From: an uncultured cyanobacterium | GTDB lineage: Bacteria; Cyanobacteriota; Cyanobacteriia; PCC-6307; Cyanobiaceae | Assembly: GCA_903882285.1 (NCBI GenBank) | Contig: CAIRWM010000004.1 | Location: forward strand, 1-62,420 | Reading direction: 5' to 3' | DNA: 62,420 nt | Shown: positions 18,910 through 28,448 of the stretch, in pieces | Layout: each line of letters begins with the position of its first letter | How positions within the stretch are numbered: the stretch's first letter is position 1 | Translations under genes and position numbers: made by a program | Notes under the pieces: generated by a model | What the model was told of the DNA's origin: nothing | The model's input: only the letters and a program-made list of their open reading frames with translations | The model's database searches: none

Positions 18910-20639
18910 GGCTGCAGGGAAAGCCAGCGCCGTCGGCGTTGCCGCTGCTCCTCGCTCGCCTGGGGATCCTCCTCCAGACTCCAGCGCTTCACCCGGGGGG
19001 GCTCGGTGACCAGGTGGGCCTGGCGGACGCGGCCCTGACGCACATAAAGCACCTCAGCCACAGGCGCAGCCGGCGACGCTGCAGAAAACCGCAGCAGCTG
19101 GTTCAGATCGTCCTCCCGCTTCAGGCGCTGCCGCTCATAGGCCAGCAGTTCATCGCCCACTTGCAGACCGGCGGCTTCAGCGGGACCATCGCGCAGCACC
19201 TGCTTGAGGAGAAGGGTACCGGCGGCAGCGGATTCGACCTGGAGGCCTGTGAACCACTCGCCGGCCAGTTCCGGAACCATGTGCAACCCCACATCCGCCA
19301 AGTAAGTCTCAATGTCTGGATCATCGGTGCTGTTCAGCCAAAACGGCAGCAGGGTGGACAGATCCTCTGCATGGTCGACAAATGCGGCGAGGAGATCGTC
19401 ATCTTGATAGCCGCGATCGAGATGGCCATGACGTCTCCAGAGATACTGCAGGACCGCACCGAGCCAGGAGCCGTGGCGGCGCAGATGCAGATCGAGCACC
19501 AGCGCAAGTACTGACCCCTTGAGGTAGTAACTGATCTGATTGTCAATCGAATAGGCATCCTGGCGATAGAGCTTCACCCAAGCCTCCTGAGAGCTTTCGC
19601 GCAGGCTCTGACGATGGCGTCCGGGTGTGAGGCGATAGCGGCTTAGATCGGCGCCAAGATCTTGCAGCAGATCCGCCTCGCTACCGAGTCCCGCTGCCAA
19701 GGGGAGAAGCTGATCGACGTAACTGGTGACGCCCTCGGCAAACCAAAGGCTCGACACCACAGTGGCGCGGTCGTAATCGATCGGCGTCAGTTCCGCCGGC
19801 CGCAGCCGGCGCACATTCCACTGGTGCAGATATTCATGGGCCACCAACTGCAGCAGCTTGCGGCGACCCTCCGGCTGGGCCAGGGCCCGATGTCCGTACT
19901 GCAGCACGCTCGCGTGATCGTGCTCCAGGCCGCCGTAGCCCTGCTCGAGCAGATGCAGCACAAACAGGTACTGGGGGGCCGCCGGCCGCTCCTGCCCCAT
20001 CAGGCGGCAGCAGGCCAGGCACACCTGCTCCACATCAGCCAGCCACTGGGGGTCATCCAGCGGCAGATCCCCCCCCCAGCCGACCCAGCGGTGGGGGACG
20101 CCAGCCACCGTGAAGCTGTGGCAGGGATGGGGGCCGGCCTCGATCGGTGTGTCGATCAGTTGATCGAAATCCCGGGCCAGCCAGTGGCCCTCGTCTTGGC
20201 GGGGCAGGGCCACGAAGGGCTCCCAGACCGGCGGCAGGCTCAGTCGCAGCAGATGGGGATTCCAGCGCTCCCCCTCCACCTGCACCACCACGCCAGACAG
20301 GGCCAGAAAGCCGTGCTCATCGCTGAGGTGGCAGGTGCGCACACTCAGCTCGGTGGCGAGGATGCGGTAGTGGATCTCGATCGGATCCCCGGCCCGTGGG
20401 GCGGAGGCCTCAAGCGGCACGGCCCACTGGGCCGGCGCCAGGCGCTGCACGGGCAGAATCCGGCCCTGGTGGCGCACCTCAAGCCCCTCCATGGTGCGCA
20501 CGTAATCGCGGATCAGGTACGACCCCGGCGTCCAGGCCGGCAGGGCGAAGCGCAGGATCCGCCCAGGGCAGGGCAGGCTCATCTGCACCTCCACCAGGTG
20601 CTGGCGGGCGGCGCGTAGGTCGAGGTGGACCTCAGGCAC
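18906..20639 (-). CDS. M61-family metallopeptidase with PDZ domain
   Basis: A 577-residue protein of the M61 glycyl aminopeptidase family. It has the N-terminal beta-domain (SLPCPGRILRFALPAWTPGS, YLIRDYVRTMEGLEV), the zinc site HExxH in QLVAHEYLHQWNVRRLRP (about residue 267) with a downstream Glu in WFAEGVTSYVDQLL, and a PDZ-like region near the C-terminus (VLRDGPAEAAGLQVGDELLA). No signal peptide is visible, so it is probably cytoplasmic. It starts with GTG and overlaps the Ycf35-like gene by 8 bp and the amidase by 4 bp. The natural substrates of this family are poorly known. Confidence 0.9.
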   Translation of the reverse strand: MPEVHLDLRAARQHLVEVQMSLPCPGRILRFALPAWTPGSYLIRDYVRTMEGLEVRHQGRILPVQRLAPAQWAVPLEASAPRAGDPIEIHYRILATELSVRTCHLSDEHGFLALSGVVVQVEGERWNPHLLRLSLPPVWEPFVALPRQDEGHWLARDFDQLIDTPIEAGPHPCHSFTVAGVPHRWVGWGGDLPLDDPQWLADVEQVCLACCRLMGQERPAAPQYLFVLHLLEQGYGGLEHDHASVLQYGHRALAQPEGRRKLLQLVAHEYLHQWNVRRLRPAELTPIDYDRATVVSSLWFAEGVTSYVDQLLPLAAGLGSEADLLQDLGADLSRYRLTPGRHRQSLRESSQEAWVKLYRQDAYSIDNQISYYLKGSVLALVLDLHLRRHGSWLGAVLQYLWRRHGHLDRGYQDDDLLAAFVDHAEDLSTLLPFWLNSTDDPDIETYLADVGLHMVPELAGEWFTGLQVESAAAGTLLLKQVLRDGPAEAAGLQVGDELLAYERQRLKREDDLNQLLRFSAASPAAPVAEVLYVRQGRVRQAHLVTEPPRVKRWSLEEDPQASEEQRQRRRRWLSLQP

Positions 20640-20976
20640 CGAGCTCGATCAGCGCATCAGGCATCCGGGCTGCCGCCTCGGCGAGGGCCTGGCGGGCGGC
20701 ATAGGCGCGGGTGATGCGGCCAAGCAAGGACGGCAGCTGCTGCGAGCGGCTGAGTCGTTGCAGATCACCCACCAGAGCGAGGGAGCCGTCGGCGGCGCGC
20801 TCCCAGCCCACCATCAGGCCATCGGCGAAGGCCACGCGCAGCAGCACGGCTCGTGGCTCCTCGCCAAAGGTCTCCAGCAGACCCTGGGGCTCGGGGAACA
20901 GGCCGAAGGAGACAAGAGTCGCCGCCAGCAGGTCGGCGTCGTGCAGAACCGTGGGCAGGATGGTGAGGTGGGACAA
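20632..20976 (-). CDS. ycf35: Ycf35-type DUF1257 protein
   Basis: A 114-residue protein like the DUF1257 / Ycf35 family found in cyanobacteria and red-lineage plastids. It starts LSHLTILPTVLHDADLLAAT and contains VLLRVAFADGLMVGWERAADG, then LLGRITRAYAARQALAEA. The only sensible start is a TTG at 20976, because the longer frame in the ORF track lies antisense to purN and has no family similarity. The function is unknown. The divergent purN start codon is only 7 bp away, so this gene has essentially no 5' leader that is not shared. Confidence 0.75.
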   Translation of the reverse strand: MSHLTILPTVLHDADLLAATLVSFGLFPEPQGLLETFGEEPRAVLLRVAFADGLMVGWERAADGSLALVGDLQRLSRSQQLPSLLGRITRAYAARQALAEAAARMPDALIELGA

Positions 20977-20983
20977 GGAGGCG

Positions 20984-21727
20984 ATGCCCGTTGTGCAGGA
21001 CCCTAGCGATGCCGCCCTGCTCGTCCAGTGGCCGTTGCCACAACCCTGGCCCGAGCTGTCCGATGGGCTGAGGCTGGGGGTGATGGCCTCTGGCCAGGGC
21101 AGCAACTTCGAGGCGCTGGTGCGAGCCTGCCGCGAGGGCCCGCTGCAGGCAGCGGAGGTGCGTCTGCTGGTGGTGAACAATCCCGGCTGCGGCGCCGAAC
21201 AGCGGGCCCGGCGCCTGGGAGTGCCCTGCACGCTCGTGGATCACCGCAGCCACGACAGCCGTGAGGCCCTAGATCGCACACTGATCGCCACGTTCGAGCA
21301 GGCCGGCGTCGACCTCGTGGTGATGGCCGGCTGGATGCGGATCGTGACGCCGGTGCTGGTGGAGGCCTTCCCCCAGCGGCTGGTCAACATCCACCCCTCC
21401 CTGCTGCCGAGCTTCCGCGGCCTCGATGCGGTGGGTCAGGCCCTGCGGACCGGCGTCCGCCTGACGGGCTGCACCGCCCACCTGGTGGAGCCGGAGGTGG
21501 ATTCCGGGCCGATCCTGGTGCAGGCCGCCGTGCCGGTGCACAGCGATGACAACCATGACAGCCTGACGGCTCGCATCCAGCGACAGGAGCACCGCATCCT
21601 TCCGCTGGCGGTGGCTCTGGCGGCAAGCCGCCTCAGGGATAGAACGGCAGCAGCGGCAGCCCCGTGGCCGGCTCCAGAGACGCCATCAGGTTCAGGCACT
21701 GAACGCCCTGGCCGGCCTGGCCCTTGA
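20984..21727 (+). CDS. purN: Phosphoribosylglycinamide formyltransferase
   Basis: PurN transfers a formyl group from 10-formyl-THF to GAR in purine synthesis. Motifs: the N-terminal [35 protein letters not shown], the active-site stretch [20 protein letters not shown] (Asn-His with HPSLLPSF), and [21 protein letters not shown] with the catalytic Asp. It is 247 residues long. The last 30 or so ([19 protein letters not shown] and onward) are beyond the usual end and run antisense over the argC 3' end for 95 bp. The ATG at 20984 has GGAGG only 2 nt upstream, an unusually short spacing; an in-frame ATG at 20960 is an alternative start. Confidence 0.93.
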   Translation: MPVVQDPSDAALLVQWPLPQPWPELSDGLRLGVMASGQGSNFEALVRACREGPLQAAEVRLLVVNNPGCGAEQRARRLGVPCTLVDHRSHDSREALDRTLIATFEQAGVDLVVMAGWMRIVTPVLVEAFPQRLVNIHPSLLPSFRGLDAVGQALRTGVRLTGCTAHLVEPEVDSGPILVQAAVPVHSDDNHDSLTARIQRQEHRILPLAVALAASRLRDRTAAAAAPWPAPETPSGSGTERPGRPGP

Positions 21728-22697
21728 CCAGGTTGTCGATGGCGCTCATCACGATCAGCTGGCCGGTGCGCTTGTCGACCTGCACCGACAGCAGGCAGCG
21801 GTTGGTCTGCCGCACCCACTTGGTGGAGGGATAGGTGCCGACCGGCAGCACCCCAACGCAAGGACTGTGGCGGTAGGCCGCCTGCAGCAGGGTGGTGCAG
21901 TCATCGGCGGTGAGCCCCGGATCCCGCAGCCGTGCATAAACCGTGGCCAGCAGCCCCCGCACCATCGGCATCAGGTGGGGCGTGAACTGCACCTGCACCT
22001 CGTGGCCGGCGGACTGGGAGGCGATCTGCTCGATCTCGCTGGTGTGGCGGTGGCCAACCACGCCGTAGGGGGCCACCGCCTCGGCGGCCTCGGCCAGCAG
22101 CAGGTGCTCCTTGGCAGCCCGGCCACCGCCGGACGTGCCGGTCTTGGCATCGATGACGATGCCGCGATTCTCGATCAGACCCTGCTGCAGGAAGGGCAGC
22201 AGCGCCAGCAGGCTGGAGGTGGGGAAACAGCCGGGGGCGGCGACCAGTCGGGCGCCGGCGATCCGCGCGGCCTCCCACTCCACCAATCCGTAGACGGCCT
22301 CCTGGCAGAGGTCGTCGTCGGCGCGCGGCACCTGGCGGGCCTCCGTGGCGTACACCTCCTGCCATTGGGCCAGGGAGCGGTAGCGATAGTCGGCGGAGAG
22401 ATCCACCACCCGCACGCCGCGGATCAGCAGCTCCGGCACCAGCTGGGCCGCCAGGCCATTGGGCAGGCTGAGCACGGCGAAGTCGGCCGCATCGGCGATC
22501 GCCTGCGCATCGGGGCTGCGAACCACCAGGTCGTCAGAGAGTGGCAGGAACGGCACGAGCTCGCTCCAGCGCTTGCCACTGCTGCGTTCGCCCCCGAGGA
22601 AGGTGACGCGAAACTCGGGATGGCCCTGCAGCAGCCTCAGGGTTTGCAACCCCCCGTAACCGCTGGCGCCGATCACCGCGACGCGTTTGCCTGACAT
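21633..22697 (-). CDS. argC: N-acetyl-gamma-glutamyl-phosphate reductase
   Basis: ArgC catalyses the NADPH-dependent reduction of N-acetylglutamyl phosphate in arginine synthesis. The 354-residue protein starts at the ATG at 22697 ([20 protein letters not shown], the dinucleotide fold). The active-site Cys is in [20 protein letters not shown] (about residue 155), with the family [11 protein letters not shown] and [14 protein letters not shown] blocks after it. The longer ORF-track start overlaps ribBA in antisense and is rejected. Its 3' end overlaps the purN tail by 95 bp. Confidence 0.97.
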   Translation of the reverse strand: MSGKRVAVIGASGYGGLQTLRLLQGHPEFRVTFLGGERSSGKRWSELVPFLPLSDDLVVRSPDAQAIADAADFAVLSLPNGLAAQLVPELLIRGVRVVDLSADYRYRSLAQWQEVYATEARQVPRADDDLCQEAVYGLVEWEAARIAGARLVAAPGCFPTSSLLALLPFLQQGLIENRGIVIDAKTGTSGGGRAAKEHLLLAEAAEAVAPYGVVGHRHTSEIEQIASQSAGHEVQVQFTPHLMPMVRGLLATVYARLRDPGLTADDCTTLLQAAYRHSPCVGVLPVGTYPSTKWVRQTNRCLLSVQVDKRTGQLIVMSAIDNLVKGQAGQGVQCLNLMASLEPATGLPLLPFYP

Positions 22698-22733
22698 GCC
22701 GAAGGGGCGGGAACGCTGGATCGTACCGGGCTC

Positions 22734-22739
22734 TATAAA
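22734..22739 (+). promoter_or_regulatory. Possible -10 element for ribBA
   Basis: TATAAA in the 64-bp argC-ribBA divergent gap. No good -35 is seen at the right distance. It would give a transcript starting some 15 nt before the chosen ATG, which leaves no room for an FMN riboswitch. Confidence 0.3.
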
Positions 22740-22761
22740 GGTTGTGACATCACGGCAGGTG

Positions 22762-24516
22762 ATGTGGCGCCCTGTTGAGCTTCCCTTGAGTCCTCGTTCC
22801 GACAGCCTCTCGACCCCGCCCGCCCCGCCGATCGGAGATCCTGCCCTGCAGGCCGAGCCCAGGGGTCTGGGGGGCGCCACGGCTACCCTTCGCTTCGACG
22901 CGATCAGCGACGCCCTGGCGGCGATCCGCGGCGGCGAATCCATCGTGGTGGTCGATGACGAAAACCGGGAGAACGAGGGGGATCTGATCTGTGCGGCCCA
23001 GTTCGCCACGCCGCAGCAGATCAACTTCATGGCCACCGAGGCCCGGGGCCTGATCTGCCTGGCGATGGAGGGAGAGCGCCTCGATGCCCTCGATCTGCCG
23101 TTGATGGTGGATCGCAACACCGACAGCAACCAGACCGCCTTCACCGTCAGCGTCGATGCCGGTCCGGAGAGCGGGGTCGGCACCGGCATCTCCGCCGAGG
23201 ACCGGGCGCGCACGATCCAGGTGGCGATTCACCCCGACACCCGCCCAGCCGATCTGCGCCGTCCGGGGCACATCTTCCCGCTGCGGGCCCGAGCAGGCGG
23301 CGTGCTGAAGAGGGCGGGACACACCGAGGCCGCCATCGACCTGGCCCGCCTGGCCGGCCTCTACCCCGCCGGGGTGATCTGTGAGATCCAGAACACCGAC
23401 GGCTCCATGGCCCGGCTGCCCCAGCTGGTGGACTACGCCCGCCGCCATGGCCTGCGGCTGATCTCGATCGCCGACCTGATCCGCTACCGCCTCGACACCG
23501 AGCGCTTCGTGCGCCGCCAGGCGGAGGCGGCGATGCCGAGCGCCTTCGGCACGTTCCGGGCGATCGGCTACCGCAATGAACTCGATGGCAGCGAGCACGT
23601 CGCCATCGTCAAGGGTCATCCGGAGCGGGCCAGCGGCCCGGTGCTGGTGCGGGTGCACTCGGAATGCCTCACCGGCGATGCCTTCGGTTCGCTGCGCTGC
23701 GACTGCCGCCCCCAGCTGGAAGCGGCGCTGCGCATGATCGAGGCGGCGGGCGAAGGCCTCGTGGTCTACCTGCGCCAGGAGGGGCGGGGCATCGGCCTGA
23801 TCAACAAACTCAAGGCCTATTCCCTGCAGGATGGTGGTCTGGACACGGTGGAGGCCAACGAGCGCCTCGGTTTCGCTGCCGACCTGCGCAACTACGGCGT
23901 CGGCGCCCAGATCCTTAGCGACCTCGGCGTGCAGCGGCTGCGGCTGATCACCAACAATCCCCGCAAGATCGCCGGCCTCGGCGGCTACGGGCTGCAGGTG
24001 GAAGACCGGGTGCCCCTGGTGATAGACCCCGGCCTGCATAACGCCGCCTATCTGCAGGTGAAACGCACCAAACTGGGACACCTAATGGAGGAGGAGTCGC
24101 ACGGCCTGACGGTCGTTCTAGGCTGGCAGGGACGCGGCAGCCACGATCCCTTTCGACTGGGTGAGGTCTTTGAGGCCCTGGAACAATGGAGTCTCGGCCG
24201 GGGCCTGCTGCTTGAGTGCGAGAGCGACCCGCGGCTGCTGGCCCTGCTCGATCAGCCCCAGCTGACAGTACTGCTCGGCTGCCCCGAAGGACGCCAGCTC
24301 AGCGCAGCCGATCTGGCCGCCACCCTGAGCCATCTGGTGCGGCAGGCCGGCACCACACGGGTCTCGCTGCTGCTAGCCCCGGACGCCCAGCGCCTGAGCC
24401 ACCCCAGCGCCACCCTGGAGCCGGAACGCCGAGCCCTGAGCGATCTCGACAGCGAGGCCAGCGGCAGCTGCCCCCGCCTGAGTCTGCAACCCGGCGCCTT
24501 CATCGTTTGGTCCTAG
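22762..24516 (+). CDS. ribBA: Bifunctional DHBP synthase / GTP cyclohydrolase II
   Basis: RibBA supplies both precursors of riboflavin. In the 584-residue form, the RibB domain lies at about residues 43-245 ([20 protein letters not shown] and the [20 protein letters not shown] catalytic loop). The RibA domain lies at about residues 255-440 with the zinc cysteines [20 protein letters not shown] and the [17 protein letters not shown] loop. A further 145 residues of unknown role follow. The start is uncertain: the ATG at 22762 is preferred because a TATAAA box (22734-22739) lies inside the upstream part of the ORF-track frame. In-frame GTGs at 22744 and 22759 are alternatives. Confidence 0.95.
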   Translation: MWRPVELPLSPRSDSLSTPPAPPIGDPALQAEPRGLGGATATLRFDAISDALAAIRGGESIVVVDDENRENEGDLICAAQFATPQQINFMATEARGLICLAMEGERLDALDLPLMVDRNTDSNQTAFTVSVDAGPESGVGTGISAEDRARTIQVAIHPDTRPADLRRPGHIFPLRARAGGVLKRAGHTEAAIDLARLAGLYPAGVICEIQNTDGSMARLPQLVDYARRHGLRLISIADLIRYRLDTERFVRRQAEAAMPSAFGTFRAIGYRNELDGSEHVAIVKGHPERASGPVLVRVHSECLTGDAFGSLRCDCRPQLEAALRMIEAAGEGLVVYLRQEGRGIGLINKLKAYSLQDGGLDTVEANERLGFAADLRNYGVGAQILSDLGVQRLRLITNNPRKIAGLGGYGLQVEDRVPLVIDPGLHNAAYLQVKRTKLGHLMEEESHGLTVVLGWQGRGSHDPFRLGEVFEALEQWSLGRGLLLECESDPRLLALLDQPQLTVLLGCPEGRQLSAADLAATLSHLVRQAGTTRVSLLLAPDAQRLSHPSATLEPERRALSDLDSEASGSCPRLSLQPGAFIVWS

Positions 24517-24531
24517 GGGGAGATCCAGTCT

Positions 24532-24972
24532 TCAGGCCTGAATGGTGACCTTGTTGATCCGGCTGCCGTTGCTGAGCTTGAGCACCACATCGAGGTCGCC
24601 CGTATGGCCGAACACCGTGTGGACGCCATCGAGGTGGGGTTGGGGGCCATGGCACAGGAAGAACTGACTGCCACCGGTGTTCTTGCCGGCATGGGCCATC
24701 GACAGGCTGCCCGCCTGGTGCTTGTTGCTGTTGATCTCGCAGGGAATCATGTAGCCGGGTCCGCCGGTGCCGGCGACGCCACGCGCCCCTTCCCGGCTGT
24801 TAGGGCAACCACCTTGGGCCATGAAGCCATCGATGACGCGGTGGAAGGCCAGGCCGTCGTAGAAGCCTTCATTGGCGAGTTTTACGAAGTTAGCCACCGT
24901 GCCGGGAGCATCGGCATCGAACAGTTCGATCGTGAGGCTGCCTGCATCGGTGTCCATCAGGGCCTTGGTCAC
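24532..24972 (-). CDS. Cyclophilin-type peptidyl-prolyl isomerase
   Basis: A 146-residue single-domain cyclophilin catalysing cis-trans isomerisation of X-Pro bonds. The core reads [20 protein letters not shown] (with the catalytic Arg of FHRVI), [27 protein letters not shown] and [12 protein letters not shown]. No signal peptide is present, so it is cytoplasmic. I chose the GTG at 24972 ([11 protein letters not shown]) over the ATG at 24957, since related cyanobacterial proteins seem to begin at this position; the difference is five residues. Most of the 327-residue ORF in the track is upstream non-coding frame. Confidence 0.93.
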   Translation of the reverse strand: MTKALMDTDAGSLTIELFDADAPGTVANFVKLANEGFYDGLAFHRVIDGFMAQGGCPNSREGARGVAGTGGPGYMIPCEINSNKHQAGSLSMAHAGKNTGGSQFFLCHGPQPHLDGVHTVFGHTGDLDVVLKLSNGSRINKVTIQA

Positions 24973-25098
24973 GGGAGGGGTGAGCGGGGATTGGCCAATC
25001 CTGCCAGGGCATGCCGCGGGCTGGCGGGCCCTGACCATCCAGGGGAGGACGCAGGGGGAGGAAGTAAATAGATCGGGTCTCCGCGATCTCCCGCCGCC

Positions 25099-26028
25099 AT
25101 GAGCAGCAGCCCCGCCCCGGCCGTTCCTCAGCTCGATCTGCCCCAAGCCCGGCTGGGCGTGCTCGGAGGCAGCGGCCTCTATGCGATGGATGGGCTCGAA
25201 GAGGTGCGCGAGCTCCACGTCGACACGCCGTACGGCACACCCTCGGACAGCCTGCGTATCGGCCGCATCGGTGAGCTGGAGGTGGTGTTCCTGGCACGCC
25301 ATGGCCGCCATCACACTTTCACCCCCACCGAGGTGCCATACCGCGCCAATCTCTGGGCCCTGCGCTCCCTGGGGGTGCGCTGGATCCTTTCGGTTTCGGC
25401 GGTGGGCTCGCTCCGGGAAAACGTGCGGCCGCTCGACATGATGGTGCCGGATCAGTTCATCGACCGCACCCACCAGCGGCCGCTCAGCTTCTTCGGCGAG
25501 GGGGCGGTCGCCCACGTCACCGCCGCCGATCCCTACTGCTCAGTGCTCAGCCGTATCCTGGCGGATGTGGGGGACAGCCTGATGCCCGAGGGCAGGCAGC
25601 TGCACCGCGGCGGCACCTACCTCTGCATGGAGGGTCCAGCCTTCTCCACGCGGGCCGAATCGGAGCTGTACCGCTCCTGGGGCTGCGAGATCATCGGCAT
25701 GACCAACCACACTGAAGCGCGGTTGGCACGCGAAGCGGAGATGGCCTACGCCACCCTGGCCATGGTCACCGACTACGACTGCTGGCACCAGGAGCACGAC
25801 TCCGTGACGGTCGAGATGGTGATCGACAACCTGCACGCCAACGCGGCCCTGGCACAGCAGATCGTGCGGATGGCGGCAGAACGGGTGGCCGCCCTGCGCC
25901 CGCCCAGCAGCGCCCACACGGCGCTGCGCCATGCCCTGATGACCCCGCCCCACGCCGTGCCGGCGGCGACGCGACGCCGGACCGACCTGTTCACGGCTCC
26001 CTACTGGGGGGCCTACGGGGAGGCCTGA
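25099..26028 (+). CDS. mtnP: S-methyl-5'-thioadenosine phosphorylase
   Basis: A nucleoside phosphorylase of the PNP/MTAP family that salvages methylthioadenosine to adenine and methylthioribose 1-phosphate. The 309 residues contain the phosphate loop [18 protein letters not shown], the family signature [20 protein letters not shown], the purine site [20 protein letters not shown], and [18 protein letters not shown] followed by VTDYDCWH. The Asn-His-Thr-Glu context is nearer to methylthioadenosine phosphorylases than to guanosine enzymes, so MtnP is favoured. The 3' end overlaps murQ by 16 bp in a convergent arrangement. Confidence 0.93.
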   Translation: MSSSPAPAVPQLDLPQARLGVLGGSGLYAMDGLEEVRELHVDTPYGTPSDSLRIGRIGELEVVFLARHGRHHTFTPTEVPYRANLWALRSLGVRWILSVSAVGSLRENVRPLDMMVPDQFIDRTHQRPLSFFGEGAVAHVTAADPYCSVLSRILADVGDSLMPEGRQLHRGGTYLCMEGPAFSTRAESELYRSWGCEIIGMTNHTEARLAREAEMAYATLAMVTDYDCWHQEHDSVTVEMVIDNLHANAALAQQIVRMAAERVAALRPPSSAHTALRHALMTPPHAVPAATRRRTDLFTAPYWGAYGEA

Positions 26029-26963
26029 GCGGCCGTGGTTGCCAGCTGACCCCCCAGGGCCTTGAGAGTGGATCGCAGGCCGGGGCCATGGGCCTCGATC
26101 GCCTGGCGGGCCGCCGCCACGTCGAGCCCCGTGGCTGCCATCAGCAAGGCCAGCTTCACAGATCCGTCCGTGTAATCGAGCAGCTCCCGCCCCCGCTCCC
26201 GGCTGACCCCGGCGAGGTCGGCCAGGATGCGCAGGGCCCGGTCTTCGAGCTTGGCGTTGGTGACGGCCACATCAACCATGCGATTGCCGTAGACCTTGCC
26301 GAGACGCACCATCACTCCGGTGGAGAGGATGTTGAGGGCCATCTTCGTGGCCGTACCCGCCTTCAGCCGCGTGGACCCGGTGAGCAGTTCCGGGCCGGTG
26401 AGCAGGCGGATGTCGATGTCACAGGGCATGGCCACCTGCTCGCTGGGCACGCAGGCCATGGCGATGGCCAGCGCGCCGATGGCGCGGGCATGGCTCAGGC
26501 CACCCAGCACGTAGGGCGTGGTGCCACCGGCGGCGATGCCCACCAGGCAATCACGGGCAGAGAAGCCCCGCTCCTGGAGATCGGCGGGGCCAGCATCGAA
26601 CAGATCCTCCAGGCCTTCAGAGCTGCGCAGCAGGGCCGGCGCCCCGCCGGCCAGTACTCCCTGCACCAGCTCCGGCAGCGAGCAGAATGTAGGCGGACAC
26701 TCAGCGGCATCGAGCACACCGAGGCGTCCAGAGGTACCAGCTCCAAGATAGAAGAGTCGGCCGCCCGCCCGCAATCGCGTGGCGATCGCCTCCACCGCCT
26801 CGGCCAGCTGCGGTGCAGCGGCGGCCACGGCTCGTTGAGGTTCGCGTTCGTTGTCGCAGAACAGCGCCACCAGGGCAGCGCTGTCGAGCTGGTCGAGCTG
26901 GGCGCTCAGAGGATTGGGCTGCTCGGTCAGCAGATGGCCGCGGCTCGTGGGGGTGGCACTCAC
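26013..26963 (-). CDS. murQ: N-acetylmuramic acid 6-phosphate etherase
   Basis: MurQ removes the lactyl ether of MurNAc 6-phosphate, giving GlcNAc 6-phosphate in wall recycling. The 316-residue SIS-domain protein shows GAGTSGRLGVLDAAECPPTF (about residue 70), GGTTPYVLGGLSHARAIGA, the STRLKAGTATKMALNILSTG signature and VYGNRMVDVAVTNAKLEDRA. The start is GTG and overlaps the DUF3110 stop (GTGA). No MurNAc transporter or AnmK kinase is near it, so its substrate source is not evident locally. Confidence 0.95.
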   Translation of the reverse strand: MSATPTSRGHLLTEQPNPLSAQLDQLDSAALVALFCDNEREPQRAVAAAAPQLAEAVEAIATRLRAGGRLFYLGAGTSGRLGVLDAAECPPTFCSLPELVQGVLAGGAPALLRSSEGLEDLFDAGPADLQERGFSARDCLVGIAAGGTTPYVLGGLSHARAIGALAIAMACVPSEQVAMPCDIDIRLLTGPELLTGSTRLKAGTATKMALNILSTGVMVRLGKVYGNRMVDVAVTNAKLEDRALRILADLAGVSRERGRELLDYTDGSVKLALLMAATGLDVAAARQAIEAHGPGLRSTLKALGGQLATTAAQASP

Positions 26964-27373
26964 AGCAGGCCCTCCAGCCGGCGGCGGAAGTCTTCCAGGG
27001 AGGGATCGTTGAGCGGTGCCGCCTCAGCGTCCGCCTGCTCCTTCCAGGTGGTGACGTCCATATTGCGCTCTGGCGGTGCGATCAGCAGCCGCTCTTCATC
27101 GCTGCTGGGCAGAAAACCCGCCGGCACGAAGCGGGCCTCGTAGCCGGCCTCGCGGCAGAAGGTCTCAAGCTCGTCGCGATCGAGGGCTTCGACGCTGGGA
27201 ACGGGAAAGTCCTGGGCCTCGAGCAGACCGGCATAGCGCTCGGCGTCGTCGGAATCCTCGAACAGAAGCACCACGGTGCGGCCGCCAAGCTCCAGCGAGT
27301 GGATGCCCTCCTGATCACGGCCGGCATCGAAGAGCAGCACGTGCACCGGCGTGAAGCCGGACGATCTCGACAT
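26960..27373 (-). CDS. DUF3110 family protein
   Basis: A 137-residue soluble protein of the DUF3110 type. It starts MSRSSGFTPVHVLLFDAGRD and continues with HSLELGGRTVVLLFEDSDDA (a short ferredoxin-like alpha-beta fold) and VEALDRDELETFCREAGYEA. The ATG at 27373 is preferred to the ORF-track start at 27412 because similarity begins there. The function is unknown. It sits between the dnaK3-dnaJ pair and murQ, all on the minus strand with small gaps or overlaps. Confidence 0.75.
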   Translation of the reverse strand: MSRSSGFTPVHVLLFDAGRDQEGIHSLELGGRTVVLLFEDSDDAERYAGLLEAQDFPVPSVEALDRDELETFCREAGYEARFVPAGFLPSSDEERLLIAPPERNMDVTTWKEQADAEAAPLNDPSLEDFRRRLEGLL

Positions 27374-27408
27374 TGCGCGCGAGGGTCCAGGAACAGGGTT
27401 CCAGTGTC

Positions 27409-28443
27409 TCATCCACCGCCAGCCGCCTCGCGACGCTCCTCCTCCAGTTCGCGCAGGCGGCCATAGAGGGCACGTTCCGCTTCGCTCAGCTCCTCGTCGT
27501 CGATGACGATGCGCACCTCCACCAGCTGGTCGCCGCGGCGCTCGCCAAGGAGCTGGCCCCGACCACGCAACCGAAGCAAGCGCCCACTGGAAGAGCCCGG
27601 GGGCACCCGCAGCCGCACGGGTCCCTCCAGGGTGGGCACCACCACCTGGGTACCGAGGGCGGCCTCAGCGGGGGAGAGCTCGAGCGGATACTTGACCCGC
27701 AGGCCATCAATGCGCAGCCCCTCAGCCGTGCGCACCCGCAACTGCAGGAAATGGTCGCCGCCTCCCGGAGCAACACCGGCGAGGCGCAGCCGCCAACCAT
27801 CGCCGGCCAGGGGTGGCGTCCAGACCTCCACCACCGTGCCGCCTGCCAGCTCCAGTTCCACCCGCTCGCCGGCTAGGGCCTGCTCCGGGGTCAGGTCCAC
27901 GAGAGTCTCTTCCTGGCCTGCGGCCTGCACCGGCGGTGGGGAGGCCTGGGCCGGGGTGACCCGGCCCCCGACCTCAGAACGGTCAGGCCCTGAATCGGAG
28001 GAGACGGCATCGAGATTGTCCGTATCGAAGCTGCCGGCCTCCGAGGCTGCGGCGTCGCCATCCACACCCTCTGGCTCGGGGGCATCGTCATCCCAGCGGC
28101 GCCGGGATCGCCGCTCGCCGAACAGGGCCTCCAGGTAGGTCTCGAAGCTGGGAAAACCGGCGGCGAAGGGATCCGCATCACCACCGCCAGCGCCGGCCTC
28201 CTCGCCGGCCTCCCAGGTACGGCGTCGCATCGGATCGGAGAGCACCGCATAGGCCTCGTTGACCCGCTTGAAGCGCTCCTCGGCGACAGGATCGTTGTCG
28301 TTGAGGTCGGGGTGCCAGCGGCGGGCCTGCAGGCGGAAGGCCCGCTTAAGGCTGGCGGCATCCGCACCGGGGCTGAGGCCGAGCACCTGCCAGTGATCGT
28401 CGGACCCGGCGCTGAGCGGATCAGGGGTGGGGGTTCGGGTCAC
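27409..28443 (-). CDS. dnaJ: DnaJ-family co-chaperone, no zinc finger
   Basis: A 344-residue J protein. The N-terminal J domain has DHWQVLGLSPGADAASLKRA and the essential HPD in ARRWHPDLNDND (about residues 40-51). A Gly/Ala/acidic linker follows (about residues 85-165, with EEAGAGGGDADPFAAG). The C-terminal substrate-binding beta-domain is recognisable (VDLTPEQALAGERVELELAG, KYPLELSPAEAALGTQVVVP). No CxxCxGxG zinc repeats are seen, so it is a type B / CbpA-like J protein. The GTG start lies 5 bp after dnaK3, which identifies that Hsp70 as its probable partner. Confidence 0.9.
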   Translation of the reverse strand: MTRTPTPDPLSAGSDDHWQVLGLSPGADAASLKRAFRLQARRWHPDLNDNDPVAEERFKRVNEAYAVLSDPMRRRTWEAGEEAGAGGGDADPFAAGFPSFETYLEALFGERRSRRRWDDDAPEPEGVDGDAAASEAGSFDTDNLDAVSSDSGPDRSEVGGRVTPAQASPPPVQAAGQEETLVDLTPEQALAGERVELELAGGTVVEVWTPPLAGDGWRLRLAGVAPGGGDHFLQLRVRTAEGLRIDGLRVKYPLELSPAEAALGTQVVVPTLEGPVRLRVPPGSSSGRLLRLRGRGQLLGERRGDQLVEVRIVIDDEELSEAERALYGRLRELEEERREAAGGG

Positions 28444-28448
28444 GCCAC

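Noticed and set aside
22698-22761. FMN riboswitch upstream of ribBA
   Set aside because: The gap is only 64 bp and lacks the conserved paired core; a possible -10 box lies inside it.
22750-24081. 443-residue minus-strand ORF opposite ribBA
   Set aside because: Same type of GC-driven antisense shadow, rich in His/Gln/Gly; ribBA on the other strand is unambiguous.
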